Position numbers and translations under genes: made by a program. The notes under the pieces are model-generated. The model saw only the letters and a program-made list of their open reading frames with translations. It did not search any database and was not told the DNA's origin. 5,754 nucleotides of DNA from DASXMX01 sp036794395 (GTDB taxonomy: Bacteria; Planctomycetota; Phycisphaerae; Tepidisphaerales; Tepidisphaeraceae): NCBI GenBank assembly GCA_036794395.1, contig DAIRGS010000408.1, positions 1 through 5,754 of the forward strand, written 5' to 3'. This document shows positions 5,712 through 5,754 of this stretch, one piece after another. The stretch's first letter is position 1. Every line of letters begins with the position of its first letter.

Positions 5712-5733
5712 CGTGGTTGCTTCAGCAACCATG
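5712..5733. repeat. Small palindrome downstream of the PHP gene
   Basis: CGTGGTTGC (5712-5720) pairs with GCAACCATG (5725-5733), nine pairs including one G-T, with a TTCA loop. It starts 27 bp after the PHP stop and could be a terminator hairpin, but only TCTTCC follows, not a T-run. TGGTTGC...GCAACCA palindromes also occur as dispersed repeats (recalled). The rest of 5685-5754 shows nothing else. Confidence 0.5.
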
Positions 5734-5754
5734 TCTTCCGACTTTGGAAAAACA

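Overview
The window (5,754 bp, GC-rich by eye) looks like chromosomal DNA of a planctomycete, possibly of the Phycisphaerae. This is an inference. It rests on a Tat-type Gfo/Idh/MocA oxidoreductase with the C-terminal tail common in that phylum, a second broken gene of the same superfamily beside it, and a high density of short dispersed palindromic repeats between genes. No rRNA, tRNA, CRISPR array, transposase or phage gene was seen.

Layout. Positions 1-299 hold, on the minus strand, a remnant of a Gfo/Idh/MocA dehydrogenase: only part of the C-terminal domain survives, with repeat-like sequence at both ends. Positions 300-533 are non-coding and hold a second short repeat, a weak promoter candidate and a good ribosome binding site. 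An intact, probably Tat-exported Gfo/Idh/MocA protein follows on the plus strand (534-2039). It converges on a minus-strand PfkB-family sugar kinase (2126-3028). The 86 bp between them is almost entirely a 7-bp repeat array folded into a perfect 20-bp inverted repeat.

Upstream of the kinase, 3029-3286 is non-coding and contains a 181-bp segment bounded by perfect 18-bp inverted repeats. Two more minus-strand genes, a small PIN-like (DUF5615-type) protein (3287-3652) and an Alr4036-type FMN-binding pyridoxamine-phosphate-oxidase-like protein (3702-4241), are 49 bp apart and may be cotranscribed.

A 61-bp divergent gap separates these from a plus-strand pair: a class I SAM-dependent methyltransferase (4303-4944) whose stop codon overlaps the start of a PHP-domain, CpsB/YwqE-like phosphoesterase (4944-5684). 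The TGATG overlap implies translational coupling, so these two proteins probably share a process. The last 70 bp hold a small palindrome and no gene.

The genes do not form one recognisable pathway. The most unusual material is between the genes: five different repeat families in 5.7 kb, one built around two converging stop codons, and a dehydrogenase fragment cut off close to a repeat. No convincing new multi-gene system is visible; the coupled methyltransferase-PHP pair is the best candidate for an undescribed functional unit.
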